Shown piece by piece: positions 39,101 through 53,314 of a stretch of DNA of 64,000 nucleotides. The notes below the pieces were generated by a model. It was given only the letters and a program-made list of their open reading frames with translations. It had not been told where the DNA came from and searched no databases. Within the stretch, counting starts at the first letter, position 1. Every line of letters starts with the position of its first letter. The position numbers were made by a program, and so were the translations under genes. Origin of the DNA: Paragorgia papillata (taxonomy: Eukaryota > Cnidaria > Anthozoa > Scleralcyonacea > Coralliidae). The stretch spans positions 124,001-188,000 of the forward strand of contig JAWNZC010000337.1 of NCBI GenBank assembly GCA_035771165.1, read 5' to 3'.

Positions 39101-42100
39101 TTCAACATCGTTAAACAATGTTGAATGATGTTGAATGCGATGTTGAAAGCGTTTGGCCAGGCCTGTTCGGGGATACGTGTCGTATGGTGGAAAAGGTAAA
39201 GCTGCAGACCTACAAAACTTACAGTACATAAAAACTGGGCATTTTCTGAAGTGTACTAAAATAGCTAAAAATTTCAAAGGTTTATTCAAACAAAATAAAA
39301 AAACACAATTAAAAAAACCTTCTGGCCACTAAATTATAAAAAACAACTAAGCAACTTGCCTCCTCTGATTGACTGACATGAACAGCGAGTTGTTCGTCCA
39401 TGATTTCCTTTAACGATACAGGTTCTACATAAACCAATAACAAAATACACAATTTACGATATGTAATCAGCTTAATGTACACTTTGTAGGGGCGGAGTTT
39501 ATTATAATACGAGTCAAATCGTATTTTAAACTTCCACTGAAAGAATTCCCCCAAACGACCGTAAATAAGTAGAGTTGCACCGATATTCGTATAGGTGTAT
39601 TAGATATCGGTATATCAGCGTTAAAATAGAGAATAATACATGGATGTGCGGAAATATGAAATTTATTTCGAGTGTTGACCAGGATATCTCACGAGTGAGC
39701 GAAGCGAACGAGTGACATATCCTGTTCAACACGAGAAATAAATTTCATATTTCCAAGCATCCATGTATTGTTCTGTTTATTATATAAAAAAATTGTTCTA
39801 TTTCCTTGCAAAAATTGCATTAAACTATAATGCTGATTCAGCGATAATCGCACATGTGAGATTATCACTTTTATTAGTGGTGGAAAAATCAATAAAACAC
39901 TCTATTTTATATAATAAATAGTATTATTATACAATGCTTATGATATCTCAATTTCGATTGGCTAAAAGCTAACACTGTAATATATCTACAGACATTGGTA
40001 ATGGCCTACAAATAGATGTTTTATGGGATGACTCTGTGGGACCTTTTCCGAAGATTACGCCGAGTGACGAATTGAACTTTACTGCGCAGCCCACAAGCTT
40101 CTCTAGTGACTGTGGTCCATAAAGTCCCCAGACTATTAATAAGGCAGTGTTTCCACTTTCAAAGAAATTTCCTTTTTCAATAATTCAAAAATTTCACAAT
40201 AACCCAATCATTAAGAATGAAATGTTGAGATGCCTGCGGAAGAGGTTACTACTCATTCTGCTCGCCTAAAAATCAACATGGTGACGACAGAACCACCATA
40301 TGCAACGAAATGAAGAACTAACTCTCGTTTTTCAAAAACAAATCTTGAGAGCCAGACGAGAATCAGACTCTTAAAGTGCCCCTAACCTCAACAATGTTAT
40401 GGTTTAGATTAAAAGCACCCTTAAGATTATGAAGAATGGCGTTGAAAGTTCGGCGATATCGATTTTTGTTTTTAAGTTATCGGGGTTTTTTAACATGCAA
40501 ATAAGACATGTGATGACGTAAGATAAGGAAAGCAGAATTGTGGAAGATTTTATATCGTGTATATCTTCAAACTTATACATTGAAATTTCTCAAAACTTTG
40601 CACATATATACAACCTAACTACGAAAGATAATTTGAGTTATTTAGCCCTCATGGCAACCGATTTGTTTCCAGACTTCTAAATTCAGGCTAAAAAAATATT
40701 TGTTTTCTGCCATAGCAGAGTTTACTACAACTTCAGAATTTAGTATAAGATTAATTAAGATTGTAGAATCTTCCTCCAATATTACCAACTCCAAAATGAT
40801 CAGCACTTGAGAGAAAACAAATAGTTTTGTTTTTTAGATTAAGAGGTCTGGAAACTAATCGGTTACCATGACGACTATATAACTCGAACTATCGTTTTCA
40901 GTTTAGTACTTTGTAAATACATACAAAGTTTGGAGAAATTTTGATGAATAATTTTGAAGATATATTCTAAAATAAATCGTCGACAATTCTGCTTCCCTTA
41001 TCTTACGTCATCACATGCCTTATTTACATATTACAAAAACCTCAATAACTTCAGAACAAAAACCGGTATGACCGAACTTTGAACGACATTCTTCATAACT
41101 TTAGAAGTGGTTTCAAAGTAAACGATAAAATATTTGGGGTTAGGGGCACTTCAACATTCACAATAGTTGTCCAACGTTCTAACCGTTAATCTACATAGAC
41201 TCAGGTGTTATAAGATTACATGCAGACACGTGCACATACAACTATTACATCATGTACCATAACAGCAAACGTCTAAAAAACAACATTAAAAAGCACAATC
41301 ATGTACGATGTTTTAGTTACCATGTAATGTCACATGTTGTGGTGGTATGTACTCAACGTCCGGTGGAAGAAAAAATTCTCGAGGAGTTGCCTTGAATTTT
41401 CGCTTCAAATTTCCATCAAACCCCCCGCGATCTACAAAACACGCGTTCTATTAGTTTGGAATGAAATACAAGAACATGATTGTTAGGTTGGATTATACTT
41501 GGAGAAAATACACGAATAATTCTGGTGATGGACAATACGATGGTCAGTTAAGGGCTTTTGAGGAATAAAGTGCGTGGTGTACTCATGCAGCAGCAACAAT
41601 ATGCAATCTTTTTTAAGAAAGAAAAAAATCTTATATCTCATGTTGTGACCAAGGTTTCAAAGCATATAACGGTACTGCACTTTATCTTATTACGAATTAG
41701 ATTACGTGATTTTAAGAGTGGTACGTAACTACGTATACATGTAGTACATGTGCACATTTGCGAGCTTGGTGTAATGTAACAAAACGTTTGATAGACGTTC
41801 GTCCTTGTCAGAACTCATTTGGGTTCGCAAAAGTTCATGCATGGTAAAACGTACAGCCGCCATCTGTTTGGCTATGGTAGATTACAGTATACATTACAAC
41901 AGAAACAAAAACTTTGCCGCAGCGCCTTAACTTGAGTTAGAACGGGAAGTTGAAAAGAAAGTATTACACGAAACTTTCGTGTTTTGTTTCACTTCACTCG
42001 TACCGTTATAACTCGGTAATCAGTAATCCCTATGAAACGAAATTTCACTTCAGTTTTTTTACGATTGTATTTGGAAGAACACCTAAGATAATGAAAAATG

Positions 42101-45100
42101 GCTTTTACATGCCTTTCAAATCTTATCCCATTCTTGAGTTATCGGCTATGCAAGTTGAGCAATGGCGTCACACGTTGTATGTTGGAGAAAACGGAAAATC
42201 AGTCATATCTTTGGATTGGTTTGACTAAACTGAATCAAATGTTGGAAATGTTCCTTGGGGTAATGGTCTGATCACATCTGCATTGTGTAGTTTCTTGTAG
42301 TTTTGAAAGGCATGTAAAAGCCGTTTTTCATTATCTTAGGTGTCTTTCCAAATACAACCGTAAAAACTGAAGCGAAATTTCGTTTAATAGGCACTTTAAA
42401 TTCAGCATTAGCAATATTACGTTTGGGTTATCACACAACTGGATACGGTTGTTTTAGAATAAACACACAAATGTTTCTTTTTTGATAAAGAACTTACTTG
42501 AAGATACTTTGTTTTTCTTCAACTTTGCTTCATCTGAAGTCTTTGACTTGTTCTTTTCCTATGTCGACAAAATATTTTCGACTACGAGTTAGAAAGCATC
42601 GTAGCAGCTGGGAAAATTAGGAGCAAGGCGGAATATATAAGACCAATAAGATTATCATATAGTTATATACCAAATATTTATTCTTGGTTTTCATCTGACG
42701 TCACGGCGGCCATATTAGAAAGGGACTTTAAGACCGCATCCACACGTATACGTTTTCCTATCTTTGCTATTATCAAATATACAGTATAATCATTTGAAAA
42801 TCTACATGTTTGTTGTTCTGGGCGAAACACACGTCCATGCTTTCTTCGAATTATTTTGGTTTGATAATAGCAAAGATATATATAACGTTTTTCAATAACT
42901 CATTATGCACATGTGACGTCAAAATATTTAATTTGCATATCAAACAAAGTGAAATGTCTCAACAACGAAGCAAGGAAACGAAAACTGCAAAATATGTTAC
43001 TCTATCATTTTAAGTGTTCTTTCAAATAAGACAGACTTAATTTTCGTTTCATGGGCACTTTAAAGGGCGATCTATAGTGCGATCTGCGCAGTCGCAAAAA
43101 ATGGGTTCATATCAATATGTTTGTCGATATTTCTCAAATTTCCCAGGCTAATTTGCAGAAAGGATGTGGTTGAGTGGGCCAAGGTACTTCGTATTAGCTT
43201 TGGTGAAACATAATTAAACTAATTACCTGAACAGTTTTTCTCCATTTCGAGTAAAGAAGTTTAGCAAAGTCTTGATCAATCTTTACGGAAAGAACGCTCT
43301 CAGATAAAGTATCTGAAATAAAAACAAATTTTGTTATTGTCTGTCAACAAAGCAAATATTGATTTGTAGCACAGTTAAAGAAAGCATACAAAAGAAAAAA
43401 GTTGTTCAATTGCAAATAACATAATTCCATGTCGATATGACAGCCACATCAGTGTTCTGGATACAGTACAGGATTTGCCCTTCATTAAAGCAAAAGCGGT
43501 GATCACTAGAGCGATTTGCATCGTCAATTGAACGTTGCAAATTTCAATAACGCCAATCAAGTTTCAATTGCGTTATAAAGTAAATTCATTAACAACGCCT
43601 TATAATTTATTCCGTCCGTATAAGAAAAATCAATAGCATTTATTGAACAATCATTCGCGCGAAGCAAAATTCAATAAGGGAAATGCAAATATCATTCAAA
43701 TAACATAAAATGTTCAATAACACAAGTTAAGCGTTTGCAAATTTTCGACGGAATATTTTTAAATATTTTTTTCTAGTTACTGTCTTTACACACAACGAAA
43801 ATCTATATACATACACCGTTTAGACGATTTATCCTTGCATGTTCTCTCTTGCAAGACATCTAGGCAAGTATGACTGCATAAGTCGAAACCAAGCTGCACA
43901 TTTTGCCACTGTAATGCTGTGCATGTTTCTTTCTGCGGCTGCAATTAAAAGTTGCTTGCGACATCCCCCCAACGGTATATGTGCATTTCGGGCCGCGTTT
44001 CTGTCGCACATCGGATTTTGCACGCGAGGACGTGCAATGTCTGCCTTTATATTTGCCTTCAAACAACTGATAGCTTGCTCCACAGGATTTAGAAATGGAG
44101 AGTAAGGTGGCAAAATCTTAATTTCGGCGTCTTCTGTTGCGGCCTCTGCTCTTCGATGGGCTGGTGCTCCGTCAAAAATAATGTAGTGTCTTCCATCTTC
44201 ATCCATCACTTCACTCGTATTCACAAGAAACTCGTAAATAATTCTCCTGTCATGGCACCCACTTGAATCACATGCATGGTGAAGCAAGCCAAACACTGGT
44301 GATATTGCCAAACATATGGTAACGTTTCTACCTTTTTGTCCACATACCTGGCGATACGCTCTATCCCCTCTTTGCGAACGACCCTGGCTTCTCGCTGTCC
44401 AGATGTTAAACCCATGCACACTCGCCGACGAAAATAGGATGGTGAAGATTGGCTTCTAGGAACCAATGGGCATACCCGTTGCGGCTTTCGATTACATCTG
44501 GTCGATTGCGGTCTGCGGGAAGTCGTTGTGCCAACTTTAAAGTGTACAACATGCCTTCTAAATGTTTTGAAACAGTGCGGACGTGTACTGTCGGCTTTTG
44601 TGGAAGACGTGCTCGTAATTGGGCGGAGATAGCTTCGAATGTCAACATGCAGTTCTCATTGACAATTTCCTCAAGACACTGCTTCATTTCATCATCAAAT
44701 TTTACGTTGTTTCTACCGCAACGTGGTCTTTCATCTATCCTATTCTCTCGTATGTACCTTGCAATTATGCTCCAAGCAGTTGAACGATTAACACCCAACG
44801 TATCAGCCACCAAGACGTACTTGGTCTGGTTCTTCAAATGCCCGCACCAAGCGTTCCCTGTCTTCTTGGGAAATTCTATTTCTTCTTCGTCGTTCCGCCG
44901 TTGTAGAACCTTGTCATAATGACTATACCATCGCAAAAATTTCAATTTATCCTCAACTGAAATCCCATACGGCCAACATCGGTCGCAATCACATTTAACT
45001 TTCTAAACGCTTAACTTGTGTTATTGAACATTTTATGTTATTTGAATGATATTTGCATTTCCCTTATTGAATTTTGCTTCGCGCGAATGATTGTTCAATA

Positions 45101-48100
45101 AATGCTATTGTTTTTTTATTGACTCTGTTGATTTTTCTTATACGGAATAAATTATAACGTGTTGTTAATGAATTTACTTTATGACGCAATTGAAACTTGA
45201 TTGGCGTTATTGAAATTTGCAAATGATCACTGCTTTTGCTTTAATGAAGGGCAAATGCTGTAAAGCCCGTCGTTTTCACGGCTTTTACAAAGTTGAATTT
45301 TCGTAAATCATATGTAGAGAAACATTCGCTAACATACACAGCACGATTGTAACTGACGTTTACCTGCATGTAGCAATACGAGCGTCGACCAAAATCGCAA
45401 CTCACGCGATCATTTGACCGAAGAAACTCGCATCCACTCTTGTCAACTCTCGTGAACTTTGAACCGGTTCAAGTTTTAGGGACCGATTATATGAGACCAT
45501 AATGAGACGAAGCTACATTCTGATGTCATAAGCTACTCAGAGATATAAGTAATAGATAAAGCATGAGCGGCGATCTGTATCTAATTTACAAGGCGAGCTG
45601 CAAGTGAGCTGTAGTAAATCAGATACAGATCGGCTGCGAATGCTTTATCGTACTTATCAAATGGACGCATCTAAATAGCTGTTTTCAAACTATTTTTCAA
45701 GTTAGAGTGATTTTAGCTAAGTAAATTGAGGAAAAGGTTTATGTAAATCAGGACGAATCTGTGTGCGATTTCCAGATATTGTTTAAATATTCATTTCTTT
45801 TGAATTTTCTTCATGAATTTTTAATGAATTTGATAAGTAAAATTAATTGGAATGTTATAGACCTTATTCAAAAATGGCCGACGAATTAAAATTATTTTAT
45901 ATACATTATTAGCCCTTATGAACTCGTTATCATGTGGGAAATTCAAAATAATGTTTACTTAAAACGAAATCATAAGGGATAATTTATATGCACATAAAAT
46001 AATTCTAATTCGCCGGCCATTTTTGAATAAGGTGTGTTGGATTAAGCCCTTTCATATAATGTTATGGCACAAGTTTAAATGAACTTGGCTCCGTTATTTT
46101 CCGGTAATCGACCAATCCAATCCGGATTGTGGGTTTCGTCAGTTATTTTGTTTACAAGAAAAACCATGAAAGGAAACTTTAAGCCGAGTGATGAACAATC
46201 AGAAAGTGATATTATCTTGAAAGCAATAACAAGAACAACATTGAAAATGAAGATTCTTTGTCACGCTATACGTATGTAAAGTATATGTTATTTAAAAAAG
46301 CCACATACAATAAACCTCTTATTAACCTCAACCGCTTGGTCATTACAGGAAAATATCAAACCTCAGTTTTTCATGTACAGTACTCAGTACTTACGTAGTC
46401 ACTCAAAATATGGTCTGGAAACTAAAGTCTTTGTTCTATCTTTTTGTTCGCCTTTATGCATTTTTGTGCACGGTGCACTGTCACTAAACCCATTGTATTT
46501 TAGTATAATGAACGAATTATCCAATATAAACGTTTCAGTTCAATCACTCAACCGTACTATTTAAATATTAATAAACCTAAAACAAAGGATGTGCACGGTG
46601 TAAGGTACGGTTCAACATAAAATCACAGCCCATTATAGGTGCATGCTTTGAAATTTGCCAAGTTTCCAGACCATATCTCTATTGACTATGGTACTTAGTA
46701 CTGTCAAGACTACGGTCGAATATTCCCCCCTCCCCCCCCCCCCTCCCCCCCTAATGACAACACTCTCGATCAATAACACTTTAGTTGCAACTTTTCGTCA
46801 CGTCAAAGTCAGGCTTGGTGATGGTAACAATAGTATATGCACGTAAACTCTTGAAAATGACGATATACTTTCAATTTACTAAGCATACCTTTTGCACTCA
46901 CACCACTGAAGGAACCAAATAATTCCAGCAGCTGTAACGCCAACGCAGGGTCTAGTGTAAGGTTAAGAGTATTGAAACAGATATCTTGAAAATCACTTGA
47001 AGTACTTGGTGTAGATGATGCTGGAGTTGAGTAAGATTTCTCCTTATCGCTACCCAATGCTGCTCCAGTAATGTCTCTCAAATCGTTTCTTTCAGGAGAC
47101 TCGCCGCGGTTACCAAGAATACGTTCATCTGAAGTAGGAGTCCGAAAAAGATTCGGTAAAGTGGTCTCGATAGTTTCAGATGTCTTTTCCTTGTCAGACC
47201 CATCGTCACTATCATAGACATCCGTTTCATCATAAATTTCATTATATTCAAACACACGATCAACGGTCTTCAATAAATCTCCATGACAACAATTTAAAAA
47301 TGACTTGAGAAAACTGGCATCAACATCTGGAAAACAATCCTGGAGGAATTGCAAGGAATCAGGAGCATTACTATTTTCACTGTTTATTCCTATCCCAGTA
47401 GTGTCCAATGAGCATTCTTTAATAGAGTCAGGAATATTCACCAGACTTGTTTTTTCATCCTTCGTTGTGTGTCGCGAGTCCTTGTTTTTGGGAATTGTTA
47501 TTTCTGTCGAATCAGCTTCATTCGGAAGATCATTGTCCAATACTTGAATACGTTTATGAACTTCTTTTTTGTTATTTTCGTTTGAAGATCTTTCGGCGGC
47601 AGCCAACAGTTTTGCTTCGACTGGAACCACGGCACTTTCCTGGGTCTTTGTAATATCCTTTACTTCTCCGTCTTTGAAGCTTTCCAAGTTTAACTCTTCA
47701 GGAAGGAAGATCTTGCTTTCAGGAAACGATTGAACTAATGGAGTACCACACTTGGGAGGAAACGATTGAACTAATGGAGTACCACACTTGGGAGGAAACG
47801 ATTGAACTGATGGAGTACCACACATGACAGGAAACGACTGAACTGGTGAAGCACCACACGTGACAGGAAACGACTGAACTGGTGAAGCACCACACGTGAC
47901 AGGAAACGACTGAACTGGTGAAGCACCACACGTGACAGGAAACGACTGAACTGGTGAAGCACCACACGTGACAGGAAACGATTGAACTGGTGAAGCACCA
48001 CACGTGACAGGAAACGATTGAACTGGTGAAGCACCACACGTGACAGGAAACGACTGAACTGGTGAAGCACCATACGTGACAGGAAACGACTGAACTGGTG

Positions 48101-51100
48101 AAGCACCACACGTGACAGGAAACGACTGAACTGGTGAAGCACCACACGTGACAGGAAACGATTGAACTGGTGAAGCACCACACGTGACAGGAAACGACTG
48201 AACTGGTGAAGCAACACACGTGACAGGAAACGATTGAACTGGTGAAGCACCACACGTGACAGGAAACGATTGAAATGATGGAGCGCCACACGTGACAGGA
48301 AACGTTTGAAATGATGGAGCGCCACACGTGACAGGAAACAATTGAACTGATGAAGTACCACAAAACGATTGAACTGGCGGAGAACCACACGTGGCTTGGT
48401 TGTCTGGTGTCTCTGTCACATCTTGTAAGCTACATGAGTTACCTTCGGAAGGAGATGGTTCGAAAGTAGGTGATAGACCATTTTGTGAGTTTAGATCACC
48501 ATCACTCACTGCTGCTTCACCTTTAGCAGATAGACCATTTTGTGAGTTTAGATCACCATCACTCACTGCTGCTTCATCTTTAGCAGATAGACCATTTTGT
48601 GAGTTTAGATCACCGCCACTTACTGTTGCCTCATCTTTAGCAGATAGACCATTTTGTGAGTTTAGATCACCGCCACTTACTGCTGCTTCATCTTTAGCAA
48701 ATACACCATTTTGTGAGTTTAGATCACCGCCACTTACTGTTGCCTCATCTTTAGCAGATAGACCATTTTGTGAGTTTAGATCACCGCCACTTACTGCTGC
48801 TTCATCTTTAGCAAATAGACCATTTTGTGAGTTTAGATCACCGCCACTTACTGTTGCCTCATCTTTAGCAGATAGACCATTTTGTGAGTTTAGATCACCG
48901 CCACTTACTGTTGCCTCATCTTTAGCAGATAGACCATTTTGTGAGTTTAGATCACCGCCACTTACTGTTGCCTCATCTTTAGCGCTTTCACTTTCGTCGT
49001 TCACTTTCACTTGAGATAAACTCACGATAGGTGTCATATTCACCAAAGTAACTAAACCAAGCGTCTTCTGATCACTTGCTGAAATAATCCTAGCTTCCAG
49101 ATTTTCATCCAGGTTTGGCCTCATGTCACTTAAATCGTCTGTACCAATTACATCTTCAGAACTCTCACAGTAAGACACAGTCAGGCTGCTGGATAATAGA
49201 CTTTCTTTGCTCTGAACATCTTTTGCTTCATCACCATTGTGTTCCACTCGCAGTAAATCATTGATTATTGGACTACCTGACATACTGCGTTTGTAAACGT
49301 CTGAAAACCTAGCACACTCTGATTCAAGCTGACCACATTCTGTGTCTCCATTGTGTTCTTTCTCGGCCACTATTTTTCCTTCAACAGACGTCGGGATTAA
49401 CTGTGGTGATTTGTGATCTAACTCATGCTGTTCACCACCATTTACACAATGTCTGGGAGAATCAGTTTCAGAAAACGTCGGTGATAAAGACATTTTCGTC
49501 TTAGCTACCGGCCTCGTTATTTCATTACTTACACCGGACGCAACTAAAGTTTCATTGTCACGTTCACTTGAACTATTTTTGTTCTTATAATTTGTTTTAT
49601 ATTTCGCTGAATGTTCTTTATTCTCTCGGACATCATTGTTCGATTGTACTTCCATTGTGTGACCCACGCTTTTCATTATTGTGCTCACAGTCACATATTT
49701 TTCATAATGCTCAATCATTTTCTCCAAATTCTTTGCGGTAACGCCATGACTATTTCTCCTAAACACATTAACACTTTTTAGAATTATATATACACAATAT
49801 ATATACAAGTATTGATAATTACAACACTGAAAGGGCGTGGAACGGAAAGACACGCGTGAAAATTGAGATCTGAAATTTCAGAACAATGAATGAATGAATG
49901 AATGAATGAATGAATGAATGAATGAATGAATGAATGAATGAATGAATGAATGAATGAATGAATGAATGAATGAATGGAATGAATGAATGAATGAATGAAT
50001 GAATGAATGGATGGATGGATGGATGGATGGATGGATGGATGGATGGATGGATGGATGGATGGATGGATGGATGGGTGATTTGGTGGATGGATGGATGAGT
50101 GTTCCTACTTGGTGCATGCAGTGATCACATTAAAATTTCTCTTTGGCTGCATATTAAAAGAGCACTCCCAGTTGATTGGGCTTTACCAAACATTGCAGGT
50201 TTTCTCCGGGTACAACTGAGGGATCGTCCTTACTGGACCTCAAGAAAAATATGGCTGCAGATATTAGATTTGGCTATGAAGTTAGTTTAGTTTAAGTTTT
50301 TAAAACATAACCACCTTTCGAGTTCCTTGATATTCCATTTCCACCAAGTTTCTGGTTCTCTAATATCGACTTTATATCCGTATCGCAAACCCTAAATAAT
50401 TATGTAACGAATTAGAATCGATAAGTTTATCAAGCACTATTCCAACCTCGTACCCAGGGTTTTTCTCTGCGCCCGCTGGAGAAAAGACCCTGGTAGGAGC
50501 TGCTGACGATTTGCTGACGTTGCACCGAGCAAAAAATTTAATACGGGAGGGGATGTTCTTTTTGTTATTTTGGTGAGTTCTGTTGTCTACGCCGGCTAAT
50601 CTAGTTGTTATTTAAAATAAACGCTGAAATGTTTCTACCTGGTTGTCGATTATCATTGCAAACACTTACTGGTCAATAATTACTTGTTTAAAATGGAGAC
50701 ATCAATTGAAGATTACTCATATTGGAGATTTCATGCCTAAAACATTGTCTTGGCTAGCTGAAAATTCTATCTTCGATTTATCGCTTTGGAATTTTAAAGC
50801 AGGTTAGTTTTCGCACTTTATTTTTTACAATAACAGTGGCAGGTCGATCAAACAGTTCGAAGTCTGGCATCTTCATTTGGTACCAAGTATAGAGCATTGT
50901 TTTCAATTTAAAACCAGTATAACGCCAATGGATATTGTATTAAAAACTTAAGTTATCTGCCATTTCTTGAGTTCACTCCATGCAATGTTTGGCCTAACCT
51001 TATATATGACCTTTCAGTCAGCAATATAGCGATTATTCATCGTTAAGTATAAAATATGCGATTTTTAACAGTGTCCCACGTTATTTTGTCACTGATTGTA

Positions 51101-53218
51101 GTTCATAATGAAGTTAAGTTTTGTCGAAGAAGTATGCAGAATAGTTTTTCAGTTTTGTTTTAAACGTTTGTACGTGTTGTTTCAATAACATTTCTTACAA
51201 AATTCTAAGCCTCAAATGCCAAGATATAATTACACAGTAAAACCAACTGCTGTTTTGTATAATTTTAATGATATCTGCGATTCAAGAAGGGGAGAGAGAA
51301 ATTTGGAAACATGAATTAACTAATAAACAGATAGTTTATATTGTGCCGAGTTTCAGGAGTTTTTCATTTTTGATGAGTTTCTGTCGGTTATTGTCGGGGA
51401 AGGATAGAGGGTTTTACTTTTGTCAAAATCGGTCGCAAAAACATATGAAAACGAAACATATGAAAGAACAACAGCCCATTTTTTTACGTACCTTTTAGTC
51501 ATGTTGGTTTTCGGTTGAAGTAAATAAAGGTCCGGCCATTTCTATCTTTTTTAAATGCCGTTTTTTAAAGTACTGCATCTTTTAACTCTAGTAAAAGTGG
51601 CTTGGCTTTCAGAAATAACATACTTGAATGTCTCGAAACTGTAAAGTCGCCTTTCACAAGCTCTGCAGACCAAACGTGGAAGTGAGTCGACATTGGGAAT
51701 TGAAGCACAGTATATATCTTCCGCGGCCGATAAGATCTTGTTCTTTATCAGTTTGAATTAATTTTTTCGAGTGTCGCACATCACAAACAGAACGACACAG
51801 GCGACAGCAATTTGTGTTTATATTTTAAGTTGCGTAGATGTTTCTTGGACTTTCTGGTACAGCTTTACTTTTAATGACATTGCTCAATACTGATATTATG
51901 TTTTTACATTCAATGGGAAATATCGCGAGTGATAATAATAAAAGTAGGAAAATCATGACGATGACGCTAGCCGACTCCAAACACAATATTACTTTGCCTC
52001 CCCTCTCAGAAAAAAATAATTGTCACCACCCAGAATATGGGTGGTGGCGTCAGCAGCTCCTACCAGGGTCTTTTCTCTCGCTAGAGTGAAAAACCCTGGG
52101 TACGAGGTTGGCACTATTCACCTTCACTTCGATGAAACATTGTTAAATATACTGTAGTTAAACAATAGATCGTCATGAAAAGCTTACCATTACAATATAA
52201 GGCTTCATTTCCCAAGCTTGGGTGTTCGTGTTGTCAATAATCACAGGTGTTAGTCTTCCTTCCATGAATCGTTTTGCTGATAAACAAAAATAGGTATAAT
52301 TACAGAATTTAATATATATGTAATATATCCAAACACTGAGACGTTTGTTGAAAACCAAGGCGAATATAGCATCTCAAACAAATCAGTATTTAAAGAGAAA
52401 ATCAAGGTAAAAGTTTGCTTAATTTATGTAATTTCTTCCTCCGATATCCAAACCACAGACACGGTACTGATTTCCTTTGTGTTTTCCTCATGAATTATTA
52501 ATGAGTTTGAGATGGATTATATGAAGTGCCTATTTTGTTGGTAAGCATTATAAATAGTTAAATATATATATAGTTGTGGAACCTATATATGGTTATACAT
52601 GTACGTCCTTTGGCTTGGAGTTCGCAATATATTGGTCACGTACAGCGTTTAAACACAACATGTACATAACATATGCAGAACTAAAATATATAATGCTTGA
52701 GGAAAACACAAAGGAAATCAGTACCAGGTTGGTGGTTTGAATATTGGAAGAAGCAGCAACAAACAACGAGCAACAAGCAACAAAAGCAGCAACAACAACA
52801 ACAGCAGCAGCAACAGCAACAGCAACAACAACAACAACGGCAGCAACAACAACAACAACAACGGCAGCAACAGCAACAACAACAACAGCAGCAGCAATAA
52901 CAACAACAACAGCAGCAGCAGCAACAACAACAACAGCAATAACAACAACAGCAGCAGCAGCAGCAACAGCAACAGCAATAACAACAACAGCAGCAGCAGC
53001 AATAACAACAGCAGCATCAGCAACAGCAATAACAACAACAACAACAACAACAACAGCAGCAATAACAATAACAACAGCAGCAGCAACAGCAACAGCAATA
53101 ACAACAGCAGCAGCAGCAGCAACAACAGCAACAGCAATAACAACAACAACAACAGCAGCAGCAACAACAACAACAACAACAACAACAACAGCAAGACCAC
53201 CAACACCAACCCCAGCAG

Positions 53219-53314
<96 letters not shown>

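Larger units (their letters stand above)
37738..39359 (-). other. N4BP2 intron with two elements
   Basis: Holds 38074-38408 and 38510-39164; 37790-38050 has no recognised feature. Confidence 0.6.
43313..46888 (-). other. N4BP2 intron with transposon and foldbacks
   Basis: Contains the IS630-type element; foldbacks at 45535-45660 (gataaagca...gatctgtatct arms), 45863-46032 (ttattcaaaaatggccg / complement) and about 46360-46715 (atatggtctggaaact arms); and a C-rich run at 46724-46751. Confidence 0.65.

Noticed and set aside
47719..49014. Alternative 200-residue frames over the N4BP2 repeats (both strands)
   Set aside because: Repeat units are multiples of three without stops, so other frames stay open by default.
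49878..50117. Poly(IHPS)-like frame
   Set aside because: Translation of the GAAT/GGAT microsatellite.
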